From positions 186,001-250,000 of the forward strand of contig PGXL01000001.1 in the NCBI GenBank assembly GCA_002839095.1: 64,000 bases of DNA. The letters run 5' to 3'. Shown one piece after another: positions 44,828-54,154 of this stretch. The translations under genes and the position numbers were made by a program. Position 1 is the stretch's first letter. Every line of letters starts with the position of its first letter. The notes under the pieces are model-generated. The model was not told where the DNA came from. It made no database searches and worked only from the letters and a program-made list of their open reading frames with translations. Source of the DNA: Tenericutes bacterium HGW-Tenericutes-2 (lineage in GTDB: Bacteria > Bacillota_I > Bacilli_A > Acholeplasmatales > Acholeplasmataceae).

Positions 44828-45854
44828 GGATAATCTCCTTTAATTGATTTACTAATACTTCATTTTCTTCCTTTGTGCCAATAGTAATTCTATAGTATGA
44901 GGATAGTTCATTAGAAAATCCTCTAATGAGTATCCCTCTTCTTTTGAGTCGTTCTAATAGATTCTTGATATCGCTATATACAAATAAGAAGTTTCCAAAG
45001 GATGGATAGATTACAAATCCTAGTTTAGATAACTCAATTTCTAACAAATCTCTTCTCTTCATGACCTCTGAAACATTTTTTTGAACTAAATCTTTTCTTT
45101 GAAATGCTTGAATACCAACATATTGAGATAAAGCATTCAAATGATAGGGTGATTTGACTTTATTTAAGGTATTGATGATTTCAAAATTAGCAATTAAATA
45201 TCCCAACCGTATGCCTGCAAGACCAAATGCCTTTGACATTGTTCTTAAAATAACAAGATTTTTATACCGGTTAAACTCATTAACCATTGAGCTTGAACCA
45301 TTAGTAAATTCCATATAGGCTTCATCAACAGCGACTAATGCATTAGTATTTTCTAAAAGCTTGATGATATCCTCTTTTGGAATCAAATATCCTGTTGGAT
45401 TATTTGGAGTACAAATAAAGATTAATTTTGGGTTATTCTTTTTCGCATATTCAATCATTAAATTAATATCTAATGAGAAATCTTTATTTGATGGTACTCC
45501 TATATAGGATGTGCTGTAGATTTGACTGTATATCTTATACATTGAGAAACTGGGTTCAAAGCTTAAGATTACCTCGTTTTTATCAACATAGGTTTTAACT
45601 AGTAGTTCTAGAAGTTCACTTGAACCATTACCTTCAATAATATATTTTGAATCTACACCAATATATTTACTGATTTCAGCTCTTAGAACATTTGCTTGAT
45701 TATCTGGGTAAAGATTGATTTCTAGATCATTAACGACAATTCCATTTGGAAAAAGAAAGTTTTTGGATTCATTTGCATCTAATTGAATTTCATACTTCAT
45801 ATCACTGACCTGATAACCCTTCAGTGATTGAATAGAATTTTTAGGTATCATCAT
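44805..45854 (-). CDS. hisC: Histidinol-phosphate aminotransferase
   Basis: Class II PLP aminotransferase forming histidinol-phosphate. Motifs: DANESKNFLFPNG at the start, CTPNNPTGY around residue 150, and PLP lysine in LRTMSKAFGLAGIRLGY (about 208). 349 residues. Six nt after hisD. Confidence 0.96.
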   Translation of the reverse strand: MMIPKNSIQSLKGYQVSDMKYEIQLDANESKNFLFPNGIVVNDLEINLYPDNQANVLRAEISKYIGVDSKYIIEGNGSSELLELLVKTYVDKNEVILSFEPSFSMYKIYSQIYSTSYIGVPSNKDFSLDINLMIEYAKKNNPKLIFICTPNNPTGYLIPKEDIIKLLENTNALVAVDEAYMEFTNGSSSMVNEFNRYKNLVILRTMSKAFGLAGIRLGYLIANFEIINTLNKVKSPYHLNALSQYVGIQAFQRKDLVQKNVSEVMKRRDLLEIELSKLGFVIYPSFGNFLFVYSDIKNLLERLKRRGILIRGFSNELSSYYRITIGTKEENEVLVNQLKEIIHENINNN

Positions 45855-45860
45855 AGCCTC

Positions 45861-47138
45861 CTAAAAACGGACTTTAATTGAATTTGCATGAGCGGTTAGT
45901 CCTTCTTCATTGGCTAAACCAATAATCGCCTTACTTGCATCAAGTAGGGCTTCCTTTGTATAGGATACAACACTTGTTTTCTTTAAAAAATCTAGAGTAG
46001 ATAATGCAGATGCAAATCTTGCTGTACCACTGGTTGGTAGCGTGTGATTTGGTCCTGCATAGTAATCTCCTACTGGCTCAGGAGTATACTCTCCAAGAAA
46101 GATAGCTCCTGCATTTTCTATTTTATCAAGCACTTCTAGTGGTTTCTTCGTTAAAATTTCTAAATGCTCAGGTGCAAGTAAATTAGCGATACCTATTGAT
46201 TCTTCTAATGATCTGGTAAGTAGAATAGCCCCATAATTGGATAAAGCTTCATCAATAATCTTTTTTCTTTCTAAATTAACAATTTGTTTATTTAACGATT
46301 CTCTAACCTTTAATGCAAGCTCATTTGAATCTGTGATTAAAATGGATGCAGCAAGCACATCGTGCTCTGCTTGAGCCATTAAGTCTGCAGCAATATAATC
46401 AGGATTCGCATCACCATCTGCAATAATCACTACTTCACTAGGTCCAGCAATCATATCAATTCCAACATACCCAGACACCAATCTTTTCGCGATCGCTACA
46501 TATATATTTCCTGGACCCACTATTTTATTAACCTTTGGTATCGATTCAGTCCCATAGGTTAATGCAGCAATCCCCTGTGCACCACCAACCTTATAGATTT
46601 CATCGACTCCAGCAAGCTTAGCAGCAACCAATATAGAATCCTTGATCTTACCCTCTTTATTTGGAGGAGTTACCATCACTAATCTTTTCACTCCTGCAAT
46701 CTTTGCAGGTACTGCATTCATTAAGACTGTAGAAGGATAGCTTGCAGTACCACCAGGTACATAGATTCCAACTGTATCGATTGGTTTTACGATTTGTCCA
46801 AGTATAATTCCCTTATCCTTTTCAATTTGAAAGGAGGTAATCAATTGTTTTTCATGATAGCTCTTAATATTTTCTAATGCCTCTACAAGATATCCCTTGA
46901 GCTTAGCATCAATTCTAAGAAACGCATCATCTATTTCTTGGTTAGATACCTTGAACTCCTTTAAATCAATGCCATCAAAGGCATTTGTATATTTTCTAAC
47001 TGCATCATCCTTATACTTTTTGACATTCATTACGATTTCTTCAACGGTTGTATTAATTCTATTGAAGTCAAATTGTGTTCTTTGAATCAGCTTTGTAAAA
47101 AGCTCTGAATTTTCATTTTGATTAATTATTGGTATCAT
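45861..47138 (-). CDS. hisD: Histidinol dehydrogenase
   Basis: Two-step NAD oxidation of histidinol to histidine, zinc-dependent. Signature region IAGPSEVVIIADGDANPDYIA and QAEHD (catalytic/metal residues) near residues 240-265, plus NHTLPTSGTARF near 365. 425 residues, full length. Overlaps hisG by 17 nt. Confidence 0.98.
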   Translation of the reverse strand: MIPIINQNENSELFTKLIQRTQFDFNRINTTVEEIVMNVKKYKDDAVRKYTNAFDGIDLKEFKVSNQEIDDAFLRIDAKLKGYLVEALENIKSYHEKQLITSFQIEKDKGIILGQIVKPIDTVGIYVPGGTASYPSTVLMNAVPAKIAGVKRLVMVTPPNKEGKIKDSILVAAKLAGVDEIYKVGGAQGIAALTYGTESIPKVNKIVGPGNIYVAIAKRLVSGYVGIDMIAGPSEVVIIADGDANPDYIAADLMAQAEHDVLAASILITDSNELALKVRESLNKQIVNLERKKIIDEALSNYGAILLTRSLEESIGIANLLAPEHLEILTKKPLEVLDKIENAGAIFLGEYTPEPVGDYYAGPNHTLPTSGTARFASALSTLDFLKKTSVVSYTKEALLDASKAIIGLANEEGLTAHANSIKVRF

Positions 47139-47772
47139 CGTTTTTCTCCTTATCTTCTCTCAGTAACTCACAAAGAGTATTTATTTTTTCATATTGGAAT
47201 CGATAACTTACTCGATTGGAAATCAGCTTTGCACTAATTTCAAGCATATCCTCTAAAACTTCTAATCCATTCGCTCTTAATGTAGATCCTGTTTCAACAA
47301 TATCTGTGATAACATCTGAAAGACCGACTAAGGGTGCGAGTTCTACTGAACCATTTAGTTTAATGATTTCAATTGGTTGTTTTCTTAAATCAAAGTATTT
47401 CGCAGTAATTCTAGGATATTTTGTAGCTATTCTTAGCACCTCATCATTTTGATGGATGATTTGACCTTTTTTACCTGCAATTGAGAACTTACACTTCCCA
47501 AATCCTAAATCAAGAAGTTCATATATTTCTGCTTCACTTTCTAAAATGCTATCCTTACCAATGATTCCGATGTCTGCAACACCATTTTCAACATAGGTGA
47601 TCACATCACTTGGTTTGACTAGCATATATTTAATAAAATTAATGTCATCTGTAAAAATAAGCTTTCTTGAGTCCTTAGCTATCGATTCTCCCCAGCCAAT
47701 GCGATCAAATCGTTCGATTGCGCTATCTCCAAGTCTACCCTTAGGTAGTGCAATGGTTAAATATTTATTCAT
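47122..47772 (-). CDS. hisG: ATP phosphoribosyltransferase, short form
   Basis: First committed step of histidine synthesis. The 216-residue length marks the short catalytic form, which lacks the regulatory domain and needs HisZ; hisZ is the gene just upstream. Motifs ALPKGRLGD (start), YVENGVADIGIIGKD and the PRPP loop DIVETGSTLRANG (about 160) are clear. Confidence 0.97.
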   Translation of the reverse strand: MNKYLTIALPKGRLGDSAIERFDRIGWGESIAKDSRKLIFTDDINFIKYMLVKPSDVITYVENGVADIGIIGKDSILESEAEIYELLDLGFGKCKFSIAGKKGQIIHQNDEVLRIATKYPRITAKYFDLRKQPIEIIKLNGSVELAPLVGLSDVITDIVETGSTLRANGLEVLEDMLEISAKLISNRVSYRFQYEKINTLCELLREDKEKNDDTNN

Positions 47773-48721
47773 AGTTTTTTAGAACCTCCTTTAGGATGTC
47801 TGCACTGTTTAATGTAAATCCTACTGCTGGTATATCCTTACCAAGTCTTTTTGTGAGTAGGTCATATCTTCCACCGCTCATGATTGGATTTGATGTACCC
47901 TCAATATAAATCTTAAAGGTGATTCCTGCGTAATAGTCATATTGTGAGATTGCTGACAAATCAAATCTTGCATATTTTATATCTTCTTTATCTAGTGATT
48001 TACTTACAAATTCTAATTCATCAATCGCGTCCATAAGTTGACTAGATAGGCTTATTCCCTTTAGCATGCTTTTAATATCTGAAATAGAGCCTTGATATTT
48101 TAGTATGCTCTTTAATAGTGTTTGGTTTGAAAGTGCTATATTGGAATCCTTTATAAATTGATTTAATGCATCTTGATTTTTGTAATAAATAATCGTTTTA
48201 AACTGAGTAGACTTTTCTTCATCAAACCCAAGCTCTTCTAATAAGTTATTTAAAAATCGGTTATTATTAATCTCAGCGATAAACTCAATACCAAAGGTTT
48301 TTAACATGGAAAATCCTAGCTTTAAAACCTCTAGATCTGCTTGCATTGAAGAATCTCCAAGATATTCAATGCCGAATTGTTTCTTTTCTTCAATCGCACC
48401 CTTTTGATTTCTACTGAATGTCGTTGATAGATAGAAAAGCTTCAATTCTCTATTTTCTTCCCATTTAGGAATTACATGCTTAATAATTGAGGTTGTAATA
48501 TCTGGTCTTAAGATCAATATTCTTCCATCCAAATCTAAAAGCTTTACAGTTCCCTCTTTTTTAATTCTTTTATTCATTTGAATAAAGCTGTCATATTCTT
48601 CAAAGAATTGAGGTTCAATTTGCATATAGCCCTTTTTAATGACTAGATCCTCTAGTCTCTTTGTCATTTCATATTTTAATTTGTAATATCTTAATTCCTC
48701 TGTCATTAATAAAAATTCCAT
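47765..48721 (-). CDS. hisZ: ATP phosphoribosyltransferase regulatory subunit
   Basis: HisRS-like regulatory partner of short HisG, mediating feedback by histidine. Class II synthetase-like motifs are seen in IEPQFFEEYDSF, LDGRILILRPDITTSI (motif 2 region about residue 65) and the MSGGRYDLL segment near 280. 318 residues, shorter than many HisZ. First structural gene of the operon; overlaps hisG by 8 nt. Confidence 0.93.
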   Translation of the reverse strand: MEFLLMTEELRYYKLKYEMTKRLEDLVIKKGYMQIEPQFFEEYDSFIQMNKRIKKEGTVKLLDLDGRILILRPDITTSIIKHVIPKWEENRELKLFYLSTTFSRNQKGAIEEKKQFGIEYLGDSSMQADLEVLKLGFSMLKTFGIEFIAEINNNRFLNNLLEELGFDEEKSTQFKTIIYYKNQDALNQFIKDSNIALSNQTLLKSILKYQGSISDIKSMLKGISLSSQLMDAIDELEFVSKSLDKEDIKYARFDLSAISQYDYYAGITFKIYIEGTSNPIMSGGRYDLLTKRLGKDIPAVGFTLNSADILKEVLKNYE

Positions 48722-48756
48722 AATATCTCCTCTATAACTATTTTTTTAATAAAATA

Positions 48757-48790
48757 AAAAGGTCGGGTAGACTATATCTACCCAACCTTG
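48757..48790 (-). terminator. his operon attenuator terminator
   Basis: Strong stem GGTTGGGTAGA/TCTACCCGACC followed by TTTTTATTTT on the minus strand, between the leader peptide and hisZ. Confidence 0.9.
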
Positions 48791-48872
48791 GAATTCAAAG
48801 TGATGTGAGTTAGATACAAGTCCCTTGCAACGACATAAGGGCTCGTATCTATAGAAGCTATCTTCTATGAAA
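48791..48872 (-). promoter_or_regulatory. his attenuator stem-loops between leader and terminator
   Basis: Two perfect hairpins on the minus strand: ATAGAAG/CTTCTAT, overlapping the leader stop codon, and TAGATAC..CCCTT/AAGGG..GTATCTA. They are placed to fold differently depending on where a ribosome stalls. I could not identify a clear antiterminator pairing by eye. Confidence 0.65.
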
Positions 48873-48936
48873 CAAACCCGATTTTATGATGATGAAGATG
48901 AACTTGTACAAACTTAACTGATACTTTTAAACTCAT
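48865..48936 (-). CDS. hisL: His leader peptide (attenuator peptide)
   Basis: A 23-codon reading frame with AGAGG 6 nt upstream of its ATG and a TAG stop. Four histidine codons fall within five positions (the stretch VHLHHHK, residues 12-18). Ribosome stalling there when charged histidinyl-tRNA is scarce would let transcription pass the terminator at 48757. Too short to be found by length-based gene calling. Confidence 0.9.
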   Translation of the reverse strand: MSLKVSVKFVQVHLHHHKIGFVS

Positions 48937-48979
48937 GATATACCTCTTTAGAATGAAACTCTTTCATGAATATAGAAGC

Positions 48980-49008
48980 ATTATAGCACTAGAATTCACT
49001 TCATGCAA
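48980..49008 (-). promoter_or_regulatory. Promoter of the his operon
   Basis: TTGCAT (49003-49008), 17-nt spacer, TATAAT (48980-48985) on the minus strand. Confidence 0.8.
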
Positions 49009-49027
49009 GTATGCTACTCCATTTTAT

Positions 49028-49058
49028 AAAAAAAAGTGCACTTGGCTGTGCACTTGAA
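49028..49058. terminator. Terminator of the phn transporter operon
   Basis: AAGTGCAC/GTGCACTT hairpin followed by eight T on the minus strand, 12 nt after the last permease gene. Confidence 0.9.
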
Positions 49059-49069
49059 AGATTTCTATA

Positions 49070-49885
49070 TTAAACAAGTTTTGATCTTAAGCGGCTAGAT
49101 ATTGCATCTACTGCTAAGACCATAACGATAATTGCTAACATAATAGTTCCTAAAATATCCCAGTTCGCATTTTCAGCGGAAAGAATCATCGAAGCTCCAA
49201 GCCCTCCAGCACCAACGATACCAAGTACTGTAGCAGATCTCACATTGATATCAAGACGATATAAGGTGATTGAAGATAAATCCGCACTAATTTGAGGAAG
49301 GATTCCATATCTGATTTTTTGCCATGTATTTGCTCCAACAGCATCCAATGCTTCAATAGAACTTTTATCCATATTATCAATTGTTTCTGAGAACAGCTTA
49401 CCAAGCATACCAATCGAATGTAAGCCAATGGTCAATACACCTGTTAATGCATTAATCCCAAATCCTTTGACGATAATCAAAGCTAAGATAATTTCAGGAA
49501 ATACTCGGATAATTACTAAAATACTTTCGCCAATTTTTGCTATTTTATTACCAACGATGTTTTTACTTGCTAAGAAACCAAAAGGTAGAGCAAGCAAGGC
49601 ACCAATAAGTGTCCCTAAGAAACCGATTGCAAGTGTTTCAATGGTGAGAAATATAACGCCTTCTTTGAATACATAAACACCTTTACCTAAGAGGAAATCA
49701 ACATTGATATTTACCATTTCTCGTGTAATGACTCGAATGGTATATGCAATTTGATTAAATCTTAGCATATTTACCGTTGCACCTCTTAACGCATAAATCA
49801 CAGCGACGAATAGGATTATTGTAAATATTGAATTGATAATCCAAGTTTTAGGTTTTCTTCTTAATGTTTGTTCGATATTTGTCAT
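49070..49885 (-). CDS. phnE: Phosphonate-type ABC transporter permease (second PhnE)
   Basis: A 271-residue permease with six membrane helices. The EAA-type loop that contacts the ATPase is seen as EALDAVGANTWQKIRYGILPQI (from about residue 180), followed by DINVRSATVLGIVGAGGLG, which is typical of PhnE. Pairs with the permease encoded just upstream (4-nt overlap). Probably forms a heterodimeric channel. Confidence 0.9.
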   Translation of the reverse strand: MTNIEQTLRRKPKTWIINSIFTIILFVAVIYALRGATVNMLRFNQIAYTIRVITREMVNINVDFLLGKGVYVFKEGVIFLTIETLAIGFLGTLIGALLALPFGFLASKNIVGNKIAKIGESILVIIRVFPEIILALIIVKGFGINALTGVLTIGLHSIGMLGKLFSETIDNMDKSSIEALDAVGANTWQKIRYGILPQISADLSSITLYRLDINVRSATVLGIVGAGGLGASMILSAENANWDILGTIMLAIIVMVLAVDAISSRLRSKLV

Positions 49886-50700
49886 TGCAATTTCCCCCTC
49901 ACATAGTTAGAGAAAAACTGAACAGATAAAATAACGATTAGCATTAATATCAATGTCGATCCAACGCGATCGTAGTTATAGAGAATGTTATCTTTAATAA
50001 CCATACCAATACCACCAGCACCAACATATCCTAAAATTGCAGATGCTCTAACATTGATTTCAAAAATATAGATTAAATAGCTTAAAAAGACAGGAAATAT
50101 TTGTGGAAATACTGCATAACGAAATGCTTGAACCTTGGATGCGCCTGTTGATTCTAACGCTTCATATGGATTCATATCCACTGTTTCAATGACTTCATAT
50201 AGCATTTTACTCATAATACCAAAGGTAAAGATTGTAATCGCAATCATACCTGATAAGACACCAATACCTACAAAGTAAACTGCTACAACAGCAAGTACCA
50301 TTGCAGGGATAGTTCTAACTAGATTCATATATAAGCGGATAGGCATATAAATCCACTTACTTTTAAAAATATTTTTAGCAGCAAGAATTGCAATTGGTAC
50401 AGCGAGTAGTGAACCAATAACAGTTCCAGCTAAGCTCATTTCAAGTGTAGCTAAAAGTGGTTCCCATAGCGTGAGCATGAAACCAAAATAGTCACCCCAG
50501 GTTCTACCTGCCTTTGGAGTGAACATTTTATTAATGATAACACCCAATTCACCTAAATTAATAAGGCTTGGTGTGAATGTTATAAATAGAGAAAAGAAAA
50601 TGATTAAAGCACCCAAGATTCCAAGCACAATCCAAAATTTGTTGAATGGTTTAACAACGCTTTTCCCATTATCTAATGTAAACTTCGTCATCCTATTCAC
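49882..50700 (-). CDS. phnE: Phosphonate-type ABC transporter permease (first PhnE)
   Basis: A 272-residue permease related to the next gene. EAA loop EALESTGASKVQAFRYAVFPQI and the FEINVRASAILGYVGAGGIG segment mark it as PhnE-like. Overlaps phnC by 8 nt. Two different PhnE subunits in tandem are common in Gram-positive systems. Confidence 0.91.
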   Translation of the reverse strand: MNRMTKFTLDNGKSVVKPFNKFWIVLGILGALIIFFSLFITFTPSLINLGELGVIINKMFTPKAGRTWGDYFGFMLTLWEPLLATLEMSLAGTVIGSLLAVPIAILAAKNIFKSKWIYMPIRLYMNLVRTIPAMVLAVVAVYFVGIGVLSGMIAITIFTFGIMSKMLYEVIETVDMNPYEALESTGASKVQAFRYAVFPQIFPVFLSYLIYIFEINVRASAILGYVGAGGIGMVIKDNILYNYDRVGSTLILMLIVILSVQFFSNYVRGKLQ

Positions 50701-51457
50701 CTAACAATTCGTCATGCTTGAGTGATCTTCCATAGATATTAATCAATATGTCTTCTGTAATCTGTGTTGATGGTCCATCATAAACGACTAAACCATTTTT
50801 AATTCCTATAATTCGTGTTGCATATTTGAGAGCTAAATCGACATGATGCATGTTTGCAACGATGGTAATACCAAATTGTTTATTAATACGTGCAAAATCG
50901 TCCATAACCTGGACGGTTGTAATAGGATCTAGTGAAGCAACAGGTTCATCTGCAAGTATAACCTTTGGTTCCTGAGTGAGTGCGCGTGCTAAAGCAACTC
51001 TTTGTTGTTGTCCACCAGAGAGTTGGTCTGCTCTATTGAATGCTTTATCTAGTATTCCCATTGTATCTAATGATTCTAGTGCTAGGAGTTTGTCTTTTTT
51101 AGGATATAATCCAAACAATGTAGCAAAGGTAGGGTGATAAGCCACCCTACCTGTTAATACATTATTATAAACTGACATTCTTTTGACAAGATTAAATGAT
51201 TGAAAAATCATTCCTATACTTCTTCTTAGCATTCTCAAATCATAACCATGAATTGATGAAATTTCAACATCATCAATAAATAGCTTTCCTGAAGTGATTG
51301 AATGCATTTTATTAATAGAACGAAGTAGAGTCGATTTACCTGCACCAGACAAACCGATTATTGCAACAAACTCACCATCACCGATTGTTAAATTGATTCC
51401 TCTTAGGGCTTGAACGCCATTTGGGTATGTCTTGACTACGTCAACAAATTTAATCAT
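50693..51457 (-). CDS. phnC: Phosphonate-type ABC transporter ATP-binding protein
   Basis: A 254-residue ATPase. Walker A GLSGAGKST (residues 35-43), signature LSGGQQQRVALARAL (about 145), Walker B VILADEPVASLDP, and switch His in NMHHVDLAL. Close to PhnC in length and in the FQSFNLVKRMSVYNNVL Q-loop region. Confidence 0.93.
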   Translation of the reverse strand: MIKFVDVVKTYPNGVQALRGINLTIGDGEFVAIIGLSGAGKSTLLRSINKMHSITSGKLFIDDVEISSIHGYDLRMLRRSIGMIFQSFNLVKRMSVYNNVLTGRVAYHPTFATLFGLYPKKDKLLALESLDTMGILDKAFNRADQLSGGQQQRVALARALTQEPKVILADEPVASLDPITTVQVMDDFARINKQFGITIVANMHHVDLALKYATRIIGIKNGLVVYDGPSTQITEDILINIYGRSLKHDELLGE

Positions 51458-51492
51458 GTGATAGTATCCATTTCTAATTTAAATTTTTAATT

Positions 51493-52545
51493 TTATGGGT
51501 TTAAGAACTTGTATAATGCTCTTTCTCCGTCATAATCAGCATCATTTGCTTTAAGATAACCAGTATGGTTATAGATAGCAAGAGCTTCAGCACCTGGAGT
51601 TGTAGCGATTACTGTGATGAAAGCATCAGCTAATGCATCACGTAAACCGTCTGATAATGAAGAAACTGTAGAAATAGTGTCATTGTAGATACCAGTTGTT
51701 AATGCAACAACCTTAGTTTCGCCAATAACTGTTTTACCAGCATTTGCAGGGTTTTCTAACCATGCAGTGTAAGTTGAATGAGGAGCGCGTGCATCAAAGA
51801 ATGTAAATACTGCATCAACTTCGTTATTTAATAAAGCTAATACTGAGTTTTGATGACCACCAATAACTGTACTCTTCACTTCGCCTGCAGCAGCATTTGG
51901 AGTTCCTGTAACAAATTTCAAACCATTTTCCTGTAACAAGAATGATGGGTATACATAACCAGAACCAGAAGTTTGTGATTGAGTACCAACATTCTTACCA
52001 GCAAGAGCTGCTAATCCACCTGTTTGATATTGAGCATAATCTGCATTTCTAACTAATAACATTGAATAATACGAAGAAACCTTGTGAGCTGATGTAGTTG
52101 ATGCATTATAGCCTGTGCCATTTGCATTTGCAATAATAACAGCAGGATCATTTGTGATAGCACCATCAACAATTTGAGCATTATATGCGTTTCTTACTGA
52201 TGTGAGTAGCACTTCTGCTTTACCAGGATACTCAGTAGTAATGAATGCATATTGTTGTGCAGTCAAGAAACCAACATGTACTTGTCCAGATGCCATTGCT
52301 TCAATAACTGAGGCATAAGAAGTACCAATTGAGATGTTAACATTAATGTCATAACCTTTTGCTAAAAGCTCTGCTTCTAACATATCTTCTAAGGATTTAA
52401 CCTTAGTAAGTAATGCTGAGTCGACTGATGTCGAAGGAACAAACTGAATGATTAAAGTAGCTGGATCTTCAGGTTCGTCACTACCACATGCAACCATACT
52501 AACCGCAAATAATGCAATTAGGAAAAGCAAGAAAATCTTCTTCAT
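51493..52545 (-). CDS. phnD: Phosphonate/phosphate-type ABC transporter substrate-binding lipoprotein
   Basis: A 350-residue lipoprotein with lipobox MVAC (Cys20). The mature protein has the PhnD-like pattern FVPSTSVDSALLTKVKSLEDMLEAEL, then GTSYASVIEAMASGQVHVGFL, and a SQTSGSGYVYPSFLL phosphate-loop-like segment. Substrate could be a phosphonate, phosphite or phosphate; no phosphonate-degrading genes are in the window, so it is open. First gene of the operon. Confidence 0.9.
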   Translation of the reverse strand: MKKIFLLFLIALFAVSMVACGSDEPEDPATLIIQFVPSTSVDSALLTKVKSLEDMLEAELLAKGYDINVNISIGTSYASVIEAMASGQVHVGFLTAQQYAFITTEYPGKAEVLLTSVRNAYNAQIVDGAITNDPAVIIANANGTGYNASTTSAHKVSSYYSMLLVRNADYAQYQTGGLAALAGKNVGTQSQTSGSGYVYPSFLLQENGLKFVTGTPNAAAGEVKSTVIGGHQNSVLALLNNEVDAVFTFFDARAPHSTYTAWLENPANAGKTVIGETKVVALTTGIYNDTISTVSSLSDGLRDALADAFITVIATTPGAEALAIYNHTGYLKANDADYDGERALYKFLNP

Positions 52546-52632
52546 ATGAATCCCCTTTTTTGATTTTGTAGCATTGATTTTTTTAATTTCTAGCTGTACC
52601 TCTATACTGTAGAAAAATCAAAACCCAATTCC

Positions 52633-52660
52633 ATTATAAGCCTAAGTCGAATAATGTCAA
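52633..52660 (-). promoter_or_regulatory. Promoter of the phn transporter operon
   Basis: TTGACA (52655-52660), 16-nt spacer, TATAAT (52633-52638) on the minus strand. The 80-nt leader can form a TTTTGATTTT/AAAATCAAAA stem whose 3' arm ends next to the ribosome site. Confidence 0.8.
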
Positions 52661-52741
52661 TACATGAAACTTGGCATAAATAACTTTTTTTAAAAAAGAC
52701 TATAATTATATAATTATAACGAAAAATAAATCCCAATATTG

Positions 52742-52774
52742 AAAAAGAAAAGCGCTTTATACAAAACGCTTAGT
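52742..52774 (-). terminator. Terminator after the MFS gene
   Basis: AAGCG/CGCTT stem with TTCTTTTTC following on the minus strand, overlapping the stop codon. Confidence 0.7.
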
Positions 52775-54044
52775 TTAATTGATTATTAATGATTTTTTTA
52801 TTTGGTTTACTAATTAGAACTGAAAAGAAAATTGTAATGACTGTAAATACCATCATTGCAATAATTGCCGGATTAAATGATCCAAATTGATCGAAGCTAA
52901 CCCCGAAAGGTAAAGGCCCTAATGCACTACCTATAACCATAAATACAGTTGTCATTCCCCTAATACTTCCTAAATACTTTCTACCGAAGTATAATGGCCA
53001 AACAGTATTTAGTGTCACCGATTGTACTGCAGCAGCTAAACCGTAGAACAAAATGAAAAATATTGCTGTTCCTGCATTACTTACCCATAACAACAAAATG
53101 ACCATTGAAAATAGAATCATGATTTGTGTAACTGCAAATACATATTTAGGCTTCGTCTTATCAATAAAAGCTTTTGCTACAAAGGGCATAAAAACAATCG
53201 GAAATGCAACTAATCCAATAATCCATGCTGCTGTTTCACTACTTACACCTCTTGAGCTCATAATTGAATAAAAATGAAATGTAAATCCAGTTGTAAACAT
53301 TGGAACAATCATGCTCATAACTCCAATAAACCAAAACTCTTTCGTTTTTAATGCTTCAGAAAGTTTCCATGACTCTTTATCAATAGCAATGATTTGATCT
53401 GCCTCTGATAAATCATTTTTCTCATTTTCCATTTGAATGCCTATCTCATGAGGCTTATTATATATAAATAGTAAGATCAAAGGTAATAAGATAACTAAAA
53501 GAGAAATCCCCCAAATTCTCCATGCATTTTGCCACTCGAAGGTTTGAATTAACCATAAGTTTAATCTAGGAACTAATAAAGTACCTAGAAAAGAACCCAT
53601 AACCATAATGGATAAGGCAAATGCTCTCTTCTTTTCAAACCATTGAGGAACTAAGCTACTTGGAATTAATGTCATTGAGCCTTGACCAAAAAATCTTAAT
53701 AGAAAAAAAGATATGTAAATCATCCATATGCTCATCACCATTGAACTAAAGAAAGCTGCAACTGCAAGCATAATGGTAACAATAATATACATCTTTCGAT
53801 GTCCAAACTTATCGGTTGCTTTACCTATTAAAACAATGAGTAATCCACTTAGAGTCGTTGCTATACTATAGCCTGTGGATAGCATTGTTTTTGTATATCC
53901 CAATTCATTTTCATAAACTGCATTAAACACAGAAATTGAATAAGTTTGTCCTGGTGATGAAAAAAACAAAGAGATTGCAGCAATTAGCACAATCATCCAT
54001 CCATAATATACTCTTTTGTTAATTTTTTCTACATAAGGTTTCAT
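52770..54044 (-). CDS. Major facilitator superfamily transporter (oxalate/formate or monocarboxylate porter-like)
   Basis: A 424-residue protein with twelve predicted helices. The start YYGWMIVLIAAISLFFSSPGQTYSISVF and the loop GKATDKFGHRKMY are MFS features resembling the oxalate/formate and monocarboxylate porter group. The substrate is uncertain. It is divergent from the FMN reductase gene, with a palindrome in the shared promoter region. Confidence 0.85.
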   Translation of the reverse strand: MKPYVEKINKRVYYGWMIVLIAAISLFFSSPGQTYSISVFNAVYENELGYTKTMLSTGYSIATTLSGLLIVLIGKATDKFGHRKMYIIVTIMLAVAAFFSSMVMSIWMIYISFFLLRFFGQGSMTLIPSSLVPQWFEKKRAFALSIMVMGSFLGTLLVPRLNLWLIQTFEWQNAWRIWGISLLVILLPLILLFIYNKPHEIGIQMENEKNDLSEADQIIAIDKESWKLSEALKTKEFWFIGVMSMIVPMFTTGFTFHFYSIMSSRGVSSETAAWIIGLVAFPIVFMPFVAKAFIDKTKPKYVFAVTQIMILFSMVILLLWVSNAGTAIFFILFYGLAAAVQSVTLNTVWPLYFGRKYLGSIRGMTTVFMVIGSALGPLPFGVSFDQFGSFNPAIIAMMVFTVITIFFSVLISKPNKKIINNQLN

Positions 54045-54154
54045 TTTTTACTCACTCCTCGAATATTATAGCATATCATTTCAATAGATAGGAATTTAAT
54101 CATATATTCAAAAAAAATATAAGCAACCAACAATAATTATGGAATGCATAATCC

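Noticed and set aside
48757-48990. T-box riboswitch upstream of hisZ
   Set aside because: No T-box sequence; instead a short reading frame with clustered His codons and attenuator hairpins is present.
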